Position numbers and translations under genes: made by a program. The notes under the pieces were generated by a model. The model worked only from the letters and a program-made list of their open reading frames with translations. It made no database searches and was not told where the DNA came from. Shown one piece after another: positions 25,260 to 32,991 of a stretch of 33,756 nucleotides of DNA (positions are counted from its first letter, which is position 1; the number at the start of each line of letters is the position of its first letter). The stretch comes from Cyanobacteria bacterium RUI128 (GTDB lineage Bacteria; Cyanobacteriota; Vampirovibrionia; Gastranaerophilales; Gastranaerophilaceae): assembly GCA_024695725.1 (NCBI GenBank), contig JAILHQ010000031.1:1-33756 (forward strand). The letters run 5' to 3'.

Positions 25260-26048
25260 ATGGCTAGAAAACTTGTTTTTATGAGAACCCATATTGTTGA
25301 ATGGTATGTAATTGTTGAATTTGACAAACTGCGCCGTTCAATGAATCGTGGAGATGAATGTATTCTCTTTGTTGATAATACAAAGAATGTTATTCCTCCG
25401 GATGATAATTCCCCAATGAAAATGGTTAATTTTAACGGCGTAGATGTAAAATGCTTTTTATTTAATGAAGATGTTCACATAAAGAGCCACCTGCCTTATT
25501 ACACAGATAATCCGGATAATAATGATTACAAAAAAGTCTTGTATTTTAACGGCGATTATCCGTTTTATTATATAAAAAATTATTTCCCAAACTATGATTA
25601 CTACTGGTGCACAGAATATGACGTTTTTTGCAACGGGCCTTCATACAAGCCGTTTTTCAAACAGTGGGAGAAAAATAAAAGTGATTTAATAATCGCAGAC
25701 TACAGACCGTCAGATATTGATCCGAACGTTTTCTATGATTCCGAATGGATATATAAAAAAGAAGAGCACTATATGAGTTTCTTCCCGGTAGTAAGGCTTT
25801 CAGCGAGAGCCGTCAATCATTTGTACACAACCAGGTTACAACAAGGGCAACTTTTTGAAGAAATTAAAAACCCGCCGCACACACGCTGGATATATTGCGA
25901 AACTTATGTGCCGACAGAAATCACTAAAGCAGGAATGACCGTCAGCCTCCTTGACACAGAGAACCTGAGATATACCCCGGATTACAATCTTAATAAAGAA
26001 CGAGTTTTCGAATTCCCAAATAACAAGTTATATCATCCTGTCAGATAA
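25260..26048 (+). CDS. Putative glycosyltransferase-like protein
   Basis: A 262-residue soluble protein rich in Tyr, Trp, Asp and Asn. Residues about 110-125 (YDYYWCTEYDVFCNG) followed by a Phe-Phe pair and DLIIADYRPSD resemble the acidic EYDV nucleotide-sugar site of GT-A-like glycosyltransferases in several uncharacterised bacterial families. A late WIYCETYVPTEI segment fits the acceptor side of such enzymes. No membrane segment is seen. No Shine-Dalgarno precedes the ATG at 25260 and no better start was found. It ends at a strong terminator. The fold assignment is tentative; substrate unknown. Confidence 0.45.
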   Translation: MARKLVFMRTHIVEWYVIVEFDKLRRSMNRGDECILFVDNTKNVIPPDDNSPMKMVNFNGVDVKCFLFNEDVHIKSHLPYYTDNPDNNDYKKVLYFNGDYPFYYIKNYFPNYDYYWCTEYDVFCNGPSYKPFFKQWEKNKSDLIIADYRPSDIDPNVFYDSEWIYKKEEHYMSFFPVVRLSARAVNHLYTTRLQQGQLFEEIKNPPHTRWIYCETYVPTEITKAGMTVSLLDTENLRYTPDYNLNKERVFEFPNNKLYHPVR

Positions 26049-26055
26049 ACAAAAT

Positions 26056-26084
26056 AAAAACTCCCGAAAATTTCGGGAGTTTTT
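26056..26084. terminator. Bidirectional terminator
   Basis: ACTCCCGAAA and TTTCGGGAGT form a strong GC-rich stem (26060-26069 / 26071-26080) flanked by an A-run and a T-run, serving the + strand gene ending at 26048 and the minus-strand gene ending at 26104. Confidence 0.9.
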
Positions 26085-26103
26085 AAACTTATAACAATTA
26101 GAA

Positions 26104-27207
26104 TTATCTGCCACTTAGTTGGTTAACTGCTAATGGTCCGCCATTGTATTTGAGCTGAATTTCTCCGTCTGTGATTGTAACTTCAAATTCGGTACCCTCA
26201 GGGAAACTAGTATTTGCCTCCCAATTATTACTATTGTAATGTTTATCTGCATCGTCATCATGTTTCAAGTTAGAACTTTGCTTATCCCAAGTATACATTA
26301 CTTTTCCGTTTTCCACTTTAGAGAAGTGGAATGTATATTCGTTATGTGATCTGTAATCAGTTATTGTGAAGTAATTAGGATACCCCTCAGCAGTTGTAGA
26401 TGAGTCATCAGTACCTTGAGCTTTACCAACTCTTACAGCATCTTTAATATGAGCTGAAGTTGTACTTGCTGTCTGAACAGTATTATTTATTATGTCACGC
26501 CAGCTACCTCTTGTTCCATCACCTGATTTTAATGAAGCAACATTTTCTATACTTGTATTATCATTTGAGTCAACACGTCCTGCGGCATCACCATTAATCA
26601 ATTGCAACAAGTATGCACCCGTTGGAGATCCATTACCCGAAGAAACTGTACTTGCTGTACTTGTTGTACTTGTTGTACTCGTTGTGCTTGTTGTACTGGT
26701 TGTACTTGTTGTACTGGTTGTACTGGTTGTACTGGTTGTGCTAGTGCCTGTTGTTGATACCGCGCCCGCTGCTGCACCGGTAAGCGCACCATTTATACCT
26801 GCCGCTGCACCTGACCAGTTAATGCGCGGAGCAATACCCGGATGATTATAGAACATACCCGTACTATAATTCTGACCCCAAATACTTGAGCCGCCAAATA
26901 ACGGATTGTTCAACAGTGCACCTGCACCCTGCATAAACAGACTACCCATTTGTGCACCCTGAGCATTGCCATTATTAATAGCCTTGGCAATCATAAGAGA
27001 GCCAAAAACATTTGCTGCAGCACCTACCATACCGCCGGCAAACACACCCCAGTCAAAACTCTTTTTAGGTTGAGGTAGAGGAGTACCCAAGCCACCACTA
27101 ATATACGTTTTAATAGTTATATTAAAACCGTTATCTAATGGGTTTGGTCCGCTACGTATTCTTGCAGGACCATAACAACCGTTAGGTCCGTAACATCCGT
27201 CCGGCAT
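26104..27207 (-). CDS. Hypothetical secreted-type protein with Ser-Thr-Thr repeat
   Basis: A 367-residue protein of unknown function. The N-terminus repeats GCYGP twice (residues 4-14). A Gly/Ala-rich hydrophobic region follows (about 52-100), then an alanine-rich segment, a linker of about nine Ser-Thr-Thr triplets (about 150-185), and a beta-rich polar C-terminal domain (about 250-367) with a Tyr/Phe/His-rich core (TITDYRSHNEYTFHFSKVEN). There is no classical signal peptide. AAGGAG lies upstream of the ATG at 27207. Its upstream region shares a 47-bp element with the sigma-28-driven 557-residue gene at nearly the same distance, so co-regulation with the flagellar-type apparatus is inferred. 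Confidence 0.6.
   Translation of the reverse strand: MPDGCYGPNGCYGPARIRSGPNPLDNGFNITIKTYISGGLGTPLPQPKKSFDWGVFAGGMVGAAANVFGSLMIAKAINNGNAQGAQMGSLFMQGAGALLNNPLFGGSSIWGQNYSTGMFYNHPGIAPRINWSGAAAGINGALTGAAAGAVSTTGTSTTSTTSTTSTTSTTSTTSTTSTTSTTSTASTVSSGNGSPTGAYLLQLINGDAAGRVDSNDNTSIENVASLKSGDGTRGSWRDIINNTVQTASTTSAHIKDAVRVGKAQGTDDSSTTAEGYPNYFTITDYRSHNEYTFHFSKVENGKVMYTWDKQSSNLKHDDDADKHYNSNNWEANTSFPEGTEFEVTITDGEIQLKYNGGPLAVNQLSGR
26649..26745 (-). repeat. 9-bp minisatellite encoding Ser-Thr-Thr repeats
   Basis: About ten tandem 9-bp units (TGTACTNGT on the plus strand) encode the Ser-Thr-Thr linker. Copies are near-identical in DNA, differing mostly at third codon positions, so copy number could change by slippage while the frame is kept. 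Confidence 0.9.
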
Positions 27208-27288
27208 GACTGTACTCCTTATTTGCTATCTCTTATATATATAAAGTATATACTCATATCAGAATTGCATTATTTAGCAGTATTTGTA

Positions 27289-27335
27289 ACATTTCTTTAC
27301 ATGTCAGAACATGCACCAAGCCTGGGTTTCGCATG
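27289..27335. promoter_or_regulatory. Shared 47-bp upstream element, copy 2
   Basis: Second copy of the element at 24020-24066 (39 of 47 identical, no gaps). CATG cores at 27300, 27310 and 27332 keep the spacing of copy 1. It lies 82 bases upstream of the Ser-Thr-Thr repeat gene, against 85 for copy 1. A clear sigma-28 match like that of copy 1 was not found between the element and the gene. Confidence 0.7.
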
Positions 27336-27468
27336 TTTCGGTGTCTTCAGAAAGTTTAAACAGCCTTCCCAAATTACCCTATTATAAACTTATGTAACAG
27401 TTTTAAAATATTTAATCAATTATTAATCTTCAGTTCACTTCACATGCACAGAAAGTGGTGTGTGTATT

Positions 27469-28656
27469 ATGAATAATTCAATTAATTTTACCTCAAGAGA
27501 TATGTTTTTAAGAAAAGCTCCTGTTAAAAAGCAGGAAAAACCGGCAGAAGAAATAACAAAAGAACAGACAGATATTCAAGCCGAAGAAATAGAAGACGAA
27601 TATTCCTACGAAAACATGGTAAAACGTATGAAGCAGGAAGACAGAAGAGCGGCAAGAAACCTCATTGGCGGAGCATTATTAGCGGCAAGCCTTATTTCTG
27701 CACCTTTTGCGCTCGATGCTATTGAAAATTCCGGCGACGAATTTTATATGCCAACAACCAGTCATTGTGTTGTACACGATGATTATGATAAAGCAGTTAT
27801 GGAAGCTGCAGGTGTTCTTGCACAAGGCGGCAAAGACCCGTCTACTCTGGAATACAGAGAGTTCAAACAACTTATAGATTATTCACCGCTTGATTGTATG
27901 CCTAATTTTTCAGCAAGAGAAGGTGCTAAAATTATGGCTACAATCGTTTATAATCCTGTAAATATGAATTCGGCAAACGCTAAAGAAGAAGTTTTAAAAC
28001 AGGTAAAAAGTATTCAAAGCAGTATCAATAAATTAGCTGAGGACTACAAAAAGAACCCTCCTAAATCATCACAACAGATTTATGCAGAATATGCAATGAA
28101 ATATGTGACAGACAGAGAAATTCTTGATAATGTAGATTTCTCGGAATTACAATACTATCAAAATGACATTACCGTATTAAGACATTCTATTAATATGTCA
28201 AGAGAAAAAATCAGAAGAGATGATCCTGATGCAGACAAAAAGAAACAAAAAGCTATTGAAAATGCTCAAAGACTTGTAAACAGCATCGTTGCAAAATATC
28301 AAATGAAAGCATCTGTTCACGGTAATTATAATGCTGATGATGTGCTTTCGAAGGGCGAATTGGCAAGTTTGCTGAATATGGAGAACATAGAAGATCTGCC
28401 TGTAGAATATAAAGCATGTGTCATTACAAAGGCTCTTGAAAATTACAAACCTTTGGATGTAAGATATGCAACAAATCAGCAGCAGGTTGATATTACAAAC
28501 AGAAAAGTCGATGAAGAAAGAGATAAAGCTCAGGCTCTGTTGGACCAATGGGCTATTAAGGCAAAAAGAGAAATCTTTCTGATGACACATCCTAACGAAC
28601 TTATCAGACGACCAATTGAAGTCGCAACCCCACAGGTTTTAAGCTATAATAAATAA
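27469..28656 (+). CDS. Hypothetical single-pass membrane protein
   Basis: A 395-residue protein with no family recognised. A charged N-terminus (about 1-60, Glu/Lys-rich) is followed by one hydrophobic segment (about 62-83, NLIGGALLAASLISAPFAL) and a largely helical charged remainder (YAEYAMKYVTDREIL, KKKQKAIENAQRLVNSIV). With 60 polar residues before the membrane segment it is more likely an anchored protein than one with a cleaved signal peptide. I start at ATG 27469; a GTG nine bases earlier is possible. It is divergent from the Ser-Thr-Thr gene and converges on the GNAT-like gene with two bases between stops. Confidence 0.6.
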   Translation: MNNSINFTSRDMFLRKAPVKKQEKPAEEITKEQTDIQAEEIEDEYSYENMVKRMKQEDRRAARNLIGGALLAASLISAPFALDAIENSGDEFYMPTTSHCVVHDDYDKAVMEAAGVLAQGGKDPSTLEYREFKQLIDYSPLDCMPNFSAREGAKIMATIVYNPVNMNSANAKEEVLKQVKSIQSSINKLAEDYKKNPPKSSQQIYAEYAMKYVTDREILDNVDFSELQYYQNDITVLRHSINMSREKIRRDDPDADKKKQKAIENAQRLVNSIVAKYQMKASVHGNYNADDVLSKGELASLLNMENIEDLPVEYKACVITKALENYKPLDVRYATNQQQVDITNRKVDEERDKAQALLDQWAIKAKREIFLMTHPNELIRRPIEVATPQVLSYNK

Positions 28657-28658
28657 TT

Positions 28659-29648
28659 TTAGAAAGACGGACTGTTGTGCAACCCGCCTAAGACGTCGTA
28701 GCGTTCTTCCGGGGAATATTCTTTTGCGACTCTGAAAAAGTCTTTTACATAGAGATTTTTTGTACTTATACAATTAAACCCTGTTTGCTGTAAATATTCT
28801 TTTTGGGCCTCATTTGTATTAATATAATTTTTCATTTTTATATACAGCTTGTATTTTCGGGTTCTTTTGAGTATTTCACGGGTTGCGAAGCTCAAAATTG
28901 TATCAAAATCAACATCATACCCGTTTGAATAGTTAAAATCGACAGTATAATTTTCATTATCTGCGGTAGATATTTTAAAATACGCAATAATTCTTGAATT
29001 TGACGGTTCTTCTACTACGTATCTGTATTCGTTAGCATATTTCAGACCTGAAAAACTTGATTCCCAGAACTCCTTTTCATCACGCAATAAGGTCGGTTTA
29101 AAATGTGTTAAAACAGAATCATTATATATATCAGCGACTTCTTTTACATCATATTTTCTGAACCTTCTGTATTTAAGATTTCTATTTTTCTTAAATGTAA
29201 TTTTCGGAGCTTCCCAAATCTGTTCATAGGAGCATTGCCTGAACCCGCAGTTGTTAACAAACACCTGAGCTAACTCGGTATAGACATCATCAACCAAAAC
29301 GTAAAACGTATCAGCGCCTTTTGCACCATACTGCGCGACAACGTATTCTATAAGCTGCTGCGCCACTTCATAATAGTTTTCAAGGAAGAACAGTTGGGCA
29401 ATATTTATCTTCCGCGGGTTCCCGCTGAAAGTATGAACGGTAATCAGACCAAGAGTACGCTTCACATCCGATAATAAATACGATTCGTTCAGAAACTTGT
29501 ATTTTAACGGCAGATAATAATGCAAATGACCCGCAAGCCCGTTTGTGAGAATATCTACAAAAAGATTCTCATCTTCATAATTCAAAAACGGACTTAACTC
29601 TTTCAGTTTTGGTTTATCAAAAAAACTGAGTTTTTTAATCATTGCCAT
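28659..29648 (-). CDS. GNAT-like acetyltransferase family protein
   Basis: A 329-residue protein that appears to have two GNAT-like halves. In the first, a beta strand with GLITVHTFSG, then LFFLENYYEVAQQLIEYVVAQYG and an ELAQVFVNNCGFRQ segment follow the order strand, acetyl-CoA helix, and late helix with the GF turn of GNAT enzymes. The second half starts near RRFRKYDVKEVADIYND. The canonical RxxGxG/A loop is not obvious, so activity is uncertain. The promoter at 29656-29684 predicts that transcription starts at the ATG at 29648, leaving no leader; no Shine-Dalgarno is present. Confidence 0.5.
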   Translation of the reverse strand: MAMIKKLSFFDKPKLKELSPFLNYEDENLFVDILTNGLAGHLHYYLPLKYKFLNESYLLSDVKRTLGLITVHTFSGNPRKINIAQLFFLENYYEVAQQLIEYVVAQYGAKGADTFYVLVDDVYTELAQVFVNNCGFRQCSYEQIWEAPKITFKKNRNLKYRRFRKYDVKEVADIYNDSVLTHFKPTLLRDEKEFWESSFSGLKYANEYRYVVEEPSNSRIIAYFKISTADNENYTVDFNYSNGYDVDFDTILSFATREILKRTRKYKLYIKMKNYINTNEAQKEYLQQTGFNCISTKNLYVKDFFRVAKEYSPEERYDVLGGLHNSPSF

Positions 29649-29655
29649 AACAATG

Positions 29656-29684
29656 ATTATATATTTTTATCTGACTTTTTTCAA
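29656..29684 (-). promoter_or_regulatory. Sigma-70 promoter giving a leaderless mRNA
   Basis: TTGAAA (29679-29684), 17 bases, TATAAT (29656-29661) on the minus strand. The -10 box ends 7 bases before the ATG at 29648, so transcription should begin at or next to the start codon. Confidence 0.65.
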
Positions 29685-29691
29685 GAATAGA

Positions 29692-29743
29692 AAATTAAAG
29701 TTTAGTGGTTATTAAATATATTTACCCCCCTAAACTTTAATTT
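29692..29743. terminator. 14-bp inverted repeat after the thioredoxin-like gene
   Basis: The arms 29692-29705 and 29730-29743 are perfect complements, enclosing a 24-base loop with a C-run. The right arm covers most of the thioredoxin-like stop codon, and the left arm abuts the -35 box of the next gene. It may terminate the upstream transcript or act as an operator; the stem is mostly A/T. Confidence 0.5.
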
Positions 29744-30044
29744 AAACATATCTGAGCAATATATCCAAAAGTTCTGATTTATTTCTGAACCCTGTGAACC
29801 TTGTTGCTACATCACCAAACTTAAACAGAATAAAGGTTGGGAAAGCTGTAACACCATATTTTCGGGTCAGTTCGGGAGTTTTATAGGCATCAATTTTACC
29901 TATATTTATATTATTTGTTGACAATTCTTCCAGAACGGGTTCCTGTTTCACGCAGTAATGACACAGATCACTTCCGAACATAACCAGTTTTAACCCGTTT
30001 CTTATATGGTCGTCAAAATTATTGTTATCAAGCTTTTTTAACAT
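29742..30044 (-). CDS. Thioredoxin-like protein with CHYC active site
   Basis: A 100-residue single-domain thioredoxin fold: strand LKLVMFGSDLC, active-site pair Cys28-His-Tyr-Cys31, then GKIDAYKTPELTRKYGV and the cis-proline loop AFPTF (Pro69). Classical thioredoxins carry WCGPC; here a Leu precedes CHYC, so redox potential and partners probably differ (nearer to glutaredoxin-like or DsbA-like motifs). No signal peptide, so cytoplasmic. I use ATG 30044, seven bases after AAGGAG, rather than ATG 30050, which is too close to that site. It reduces protein disulfides by analogy; the target is unknown. Confidence 0.85.
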   Translation of the reverse strand: MLKKLDNNNFDDHIRNGLKLVMFGSDLCHYCVKQEPVLEELSTNNINIGKIDAYKTPELTRKYGVTAFPTFILFKFGDVATRFTGFRNKSELLDILLRYV

Positions 30045-30170
30045 TTTCATACTCCTTCCATTTTCAGAATAACAAACATTAAAATAAATAAATTCCCTGA
30101 CCGTATAGCCCGAACGTATAATTTTTTGTAAACATTAGGCATAATTTCAGGTTTGTTGTAAAATTTGAAT

Positions 30171-30863
30171 ATGATTAATATATTCAAACTGTTCGATAAA
30201 AATAAGAACAATCGGGAGAAGTTCACAGAGATTGTATATCGTATCTTCAAATTTCAGGAAATATTTACGGATATACAGAATGTAAACTATCCAAAAGACA
30301 TAGGGCCGTGCGTATTTGCTATGTGGCACGCACATCAGTGCTGTGTACACGGACTTCCCGACAGGGCAAACTGCAATGTTTTAGTCAGCCGTTCAAGAGA
30401 CGGTCAGATTATTGCAGGTGTGGTTGAACGTTGGGGGTTTAAGGTTGTTCACGGTTCTAAGGGTAAAAAAGGGAGTGTTGAAGCAAGTCTTCAGATGATA
30501 AACGCACTTAAAAACGGAGAGTGCTGCGCAATAATGGTTGACGGTCCAAAAGGCCCTGCAAGAGTGGTTAAAGATGGTGCGATAAGAATCGCCAAAAAAG
30601 CAGGAGTACCAATTGTTCCTGTTTATTGGTATTCACCAAACCCGACTTTCCTGAAATTCCCGTCTTGGGATGAGTTCAGAATTCCATTTTTCTGGACCAA
30701 GTTGATAAATATATATGGGGAACCTATTTATATTAATCCTGACGAAGATAGAGAACACGACGAAGAAGTAAGATTAAAAGTTCAACATTCACTTGAAGAG
30801 CTTGAAAAAAAAGCGCCCGCAGCACATAAAGAGGTATTCAGATTCGGATTATGGAAAAAATAA
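30171..30863 (+). CDS. DUF374 / lysophospholipid acyltransferase-like protein
   Basis: The 230-residue product matches the DUF374 branch of glycerolipid acyltransferases: FAMWHAHQ near 49-56 at the acyltransferase motif position, LVSRSRDGQIIAGV, GFKVVHGSKGKKGS, a MVDGPKGPARVVKDGAI block and AGVPIVPVYWYS. In Gram-negative bacteria this family may acylate lipid A precursors or other envelope lipids. No N-terminal membrane segment is evident. The ATG at 30171 has no Shine-Dalgarno but TAAAAT (30159-30164) ends six bases upstream, so the mRNA may be leaderless. It overlaps the next gene by 13 bases and starts a three-gene operon. Confidence 0.85.
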   Translation: MINIFKLFDKNKNNREKFTEIVYRIFKFQEIFTDIQNVNYPKDIGPCVFAMWHAHQCCVHGLPDRANCNVLVSRSRDGQIIAGVVERWGFKVVHGSKGKKGSVEASLQMINALKNGECCAIMVDGPKGPARVVKDGAIRIAKKAGVPIVPVYWYSPNPTFLKFPSWDEFRIPFFWTKLINIYGEPIYINPDEDREHDEEVRLKVQHSLEELEKKAPAAHKEVFRFGLWKK

Positions 30864-31660
30864 ACATTTTGGCTGTTCAGATGGAATCAGTCATCGGAAA
30901 CAAACATAAGAATTTTGAAAAAATAAATAATCTTGTGCAAAATAATATAACCTCAAAAACGGATATCGTTATATTGCCTGAATTGTGGTCTGTCGGCTGG
31001 GCTTGTGACAGATTTCAGGAGAGTGCTGAAGAATTCAGGGAAAGTGAAACAGTAAACTTTTTGTCAGAACTTGCAAAAAAATACGTGGTAAATATTTTAG
31101 GCGGAAGTTTTGTAAGAAAAGAGGGCGACAAACTTTATAACACCTGTCCTGTACTAAACCGTAAGGGAGAGATGGTCGGACATTATGATAAAAACCACCT
31201 CTTTTCATACTATGATGACACTGAAAACACATATATAACAGAGGGAGAAAACCCTGTTATGATTAACCTTGACGGAGTAAAAATCGGTTTAACAATCTGT
31301 TATGATATAAGGTTTCCTGAAATCTACAGAGTCTACAGAAAAGCGGGAGCAGATTTGCTTGTTAATATGGCAGCCTGGCCGCTTTCAAGAAAAATTCACT
31401 GGGACAGCCTGACATGTGCAAGGGCTGTTGAAAACCAGACATATATGGTTGCTTTAACCCAGACGGGAACACTTCCTACTGGGGCTAAGAATCTGGGGCA
31501 TTCACTGATTTACGATTACAGCGGTAACATAATGGACGAAATTGATACAAAAGAGGGCGCAATAAAAGCAGAAATTGATTTACCTCCGATGTATGATTTC
31601 AGAGATAAATGTACCGTATTAAAAGATATTCACGACAAATATGAGGTAAACTCTCTATGA
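30851..31660 (+). CDS. Carbon-nitrogen hydrolase (nitrilase superfamily, omega-amidase-like)
   Basis: Hydrolyses an amide or nitrile through a Cys-Glu-Lys triad. The 269-residue protein shows Glu44 (ILPELWSVGW), Lys114 (HYDKNHLFSY) and Cys150 (GLTICYDIRFPE), with NMAAWP and CARAVENQTYMV further on. The segments are closest to the omega-amidase / 2-oxoglutaramate hydrolase group, but substrate cannot be fixed from sequence. The start overlaps the acyltransferase gene by 13 bases and the end overlaps the next gene by four (ATGA), so the operon is translationally coupled. Cytoplasmic, no signal peptide. Confidence 0.92.
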   Translation: MEKINILAVQMESVIGNKHKNFEKINNLVQNNITSKTDIVILPELWSVGWACDRFQESAEEFRESETVNFLSELAKKYVVNILGGSFVRKEGDKLYNTCPVLNRKGEMVGHYDKNHLFSYYDDTENTYITEGENPVMINLDGVKIGLTICYDIRFPEIYRVYRKAGADLLVNMAAWPLSRKIHWDSLTCARAVENQTYMVALTQTGTLPTGAKNLGHSLIYDYSGNIMDEIDTKEGAIKAEIDLPPMYDFRDKCTVLKDIHDKYEVNSL

Positions 31661-32991
31661 AGAAGTTTTTATTAATATTAACAATAATTTTTGGGATAAC
31701 CGTAAACTGCGCACAAGCAGGCTTAAAATCGGACATAAATGATGTTATAACAAAATCAAATATCAACAAAAGTTCTATTTCAATATCGTTAAAGAACGCA
31801 TCAACGGGCAAAACCGTTTACGAACTTAACCCAAACATGCCTGTATCTCCGGCATCAACCCAAAAAATCATAACTGCCACACCTGCTTTTATGACACTTG
31901 GGGACGATTACAGATTTGCAACTAAGTTATACAAAAACAATAAAGATGAATACCTTATAGTTCTTGGGGCTGACCCTTATTTACGTTCAAATGAGCTGGA
32001 TAAAATAGTAAAATTCATTCCGAAAGAACCTGCATGTATTAATATAGATGCATCAATAATAGATGACCAGGAATGGGGTGAAGGCTGGCAATGGGACGAC
32101 GATTTAAACCCGCGTATGCCAAAATTCAGCGCATATAACCTTGATAAAAACATAATGGAAATAGTTATATCTCCGTCAATGGCAGGTTATGCGCCTGAAA
32201 TAACACAGGATGCGAACTATCCTCTGACTTTTGTAAACAAAATCATCACTTCAAATAACACAAAATACACTATCAAACGTCAGAACCATATTTCGCCTGA
32301 TGTTATTATTTTAGAAGGAACCATCTGCCCGAAAAAAAGTGAAATAATAAAGATTCCGATTAATAATCCGAAAAAATATTTCACAATGAAATTAAGTGAT
32401 TCAGTTATTGATCATCAGATTTCATCAAGCGGAGTTTATAAAAACGTTAAACTTGACAAGAGTTATAAACTGATTACCCTTTTGAGCCACGATATAGAAA
32501 ACGCAAAAACAGATATCTATAAAAACAGCAGCAACTTTGTTGCAGAAACCGTGTTTAAAATTGCCGGGGGTAAATATGTATCAGGTACCGGAAGTTTTGA
32601 AAACGGGCTTTTAATGTTCAATGATTTCTGCAAAAGCCATAACATCGATACTTCAAGAATAAAGATAACAGATGCAAGTGGAGTTTCAAAAAATAACCTT
32701 ATGGTTGCAGATTTTATGACCGAGTTTCTTTATAAAACAAGAGGATACATAGAGCCAAACCTTCCTACTGCAGGAGAGGGGACCTTATCAAACAGAATGT
32801 TGTACCTCAAGGGTTTTGTTCACGCAAAAACAGGAACTCTTAATAATATCAGCGCTATTGCAGGTTATATTTCTACCCTTAAAAGACAGAGTTATGTTTT
32901 TTGCATAATGATTAACGACCCGCATTCAAGCGCAGGCGACAAAAAGATGCTTGAAGAATATATTTTGAGAACCATTTACAGCAAAGGCTAA
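31657..32991 (+). CDS. dacB: D-alanyl-D-alanine carboxypeptidase/endopeptidase (PBP4 type, S13 family)
   Basis: Periplasmic penicillin-binding protein that trims or cleaves peptidoglycan cross-links. A signal peptide is clear (about 1-21, ending CAQA). The serine protease-like triad of motifs is present: SxxK at Ser67-Lys70 (PASTQK), SxN at Ser291-Asn293, and KTG at 391-393. The long insertion between SxxK and SxN (from LIVLGADPYL through GEGWQWDDDLNPRMP) is the hallmark of PBP4/S13. The 444-residue length is slightly short. It overlaps the upstream hydrolase by four bases and the convergent aroK gene by four. Confidence 0.93.
   Translation: MKKFLLILTIIFGITVNCAQAGLKSDINDVITKSNINKSSISISLKNASTGKTVYELNPNMPVSPASTQKIITATPAFMTLGDDYRFATKLYKNNKDEYLIVLGADPYLRSNELDKIVKFIPKEPACINIDASIIDDQEWGEGWQWDDDLNPRMPKFSAYNLDKNIMEIVISPSMAGYAPEITQDANYPLTFVNKIITSNNTKYTIKRQNHISPDVIILEGTICPKKSEIIKIPINNPKKYFTMKLSDSVIDHQISSSGVYKNVKLDKSYKLITLLSHDIENAKTDIYKNSSNFVAETVFKIAGGKYVSGTGSFENGLLMFNDFCKSHNIDTSRIKITDASGVSKNNLMVADFMTEFLYKTRGYIEPNLPTAGEGTLSNRMLYLKGFVHAKTGTLNNISAIAGYISTLKRQSYVFCIMINDPHSSAGDKKMLEEYILRTIYSKG

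Noticed and set aside
26649..26745. CRISPR-like repeat array
   Set aside because: The 9-bp units have no spacers and encode a continuous Ser-Thr-Thr linker in frame.
26492..26845. 117-residue plus-strand ORF rich in VLVV
   Set aside because: It is a shadow of the Ser-Thr-Thr repeat on the opposite strand, with no start signals of its own.
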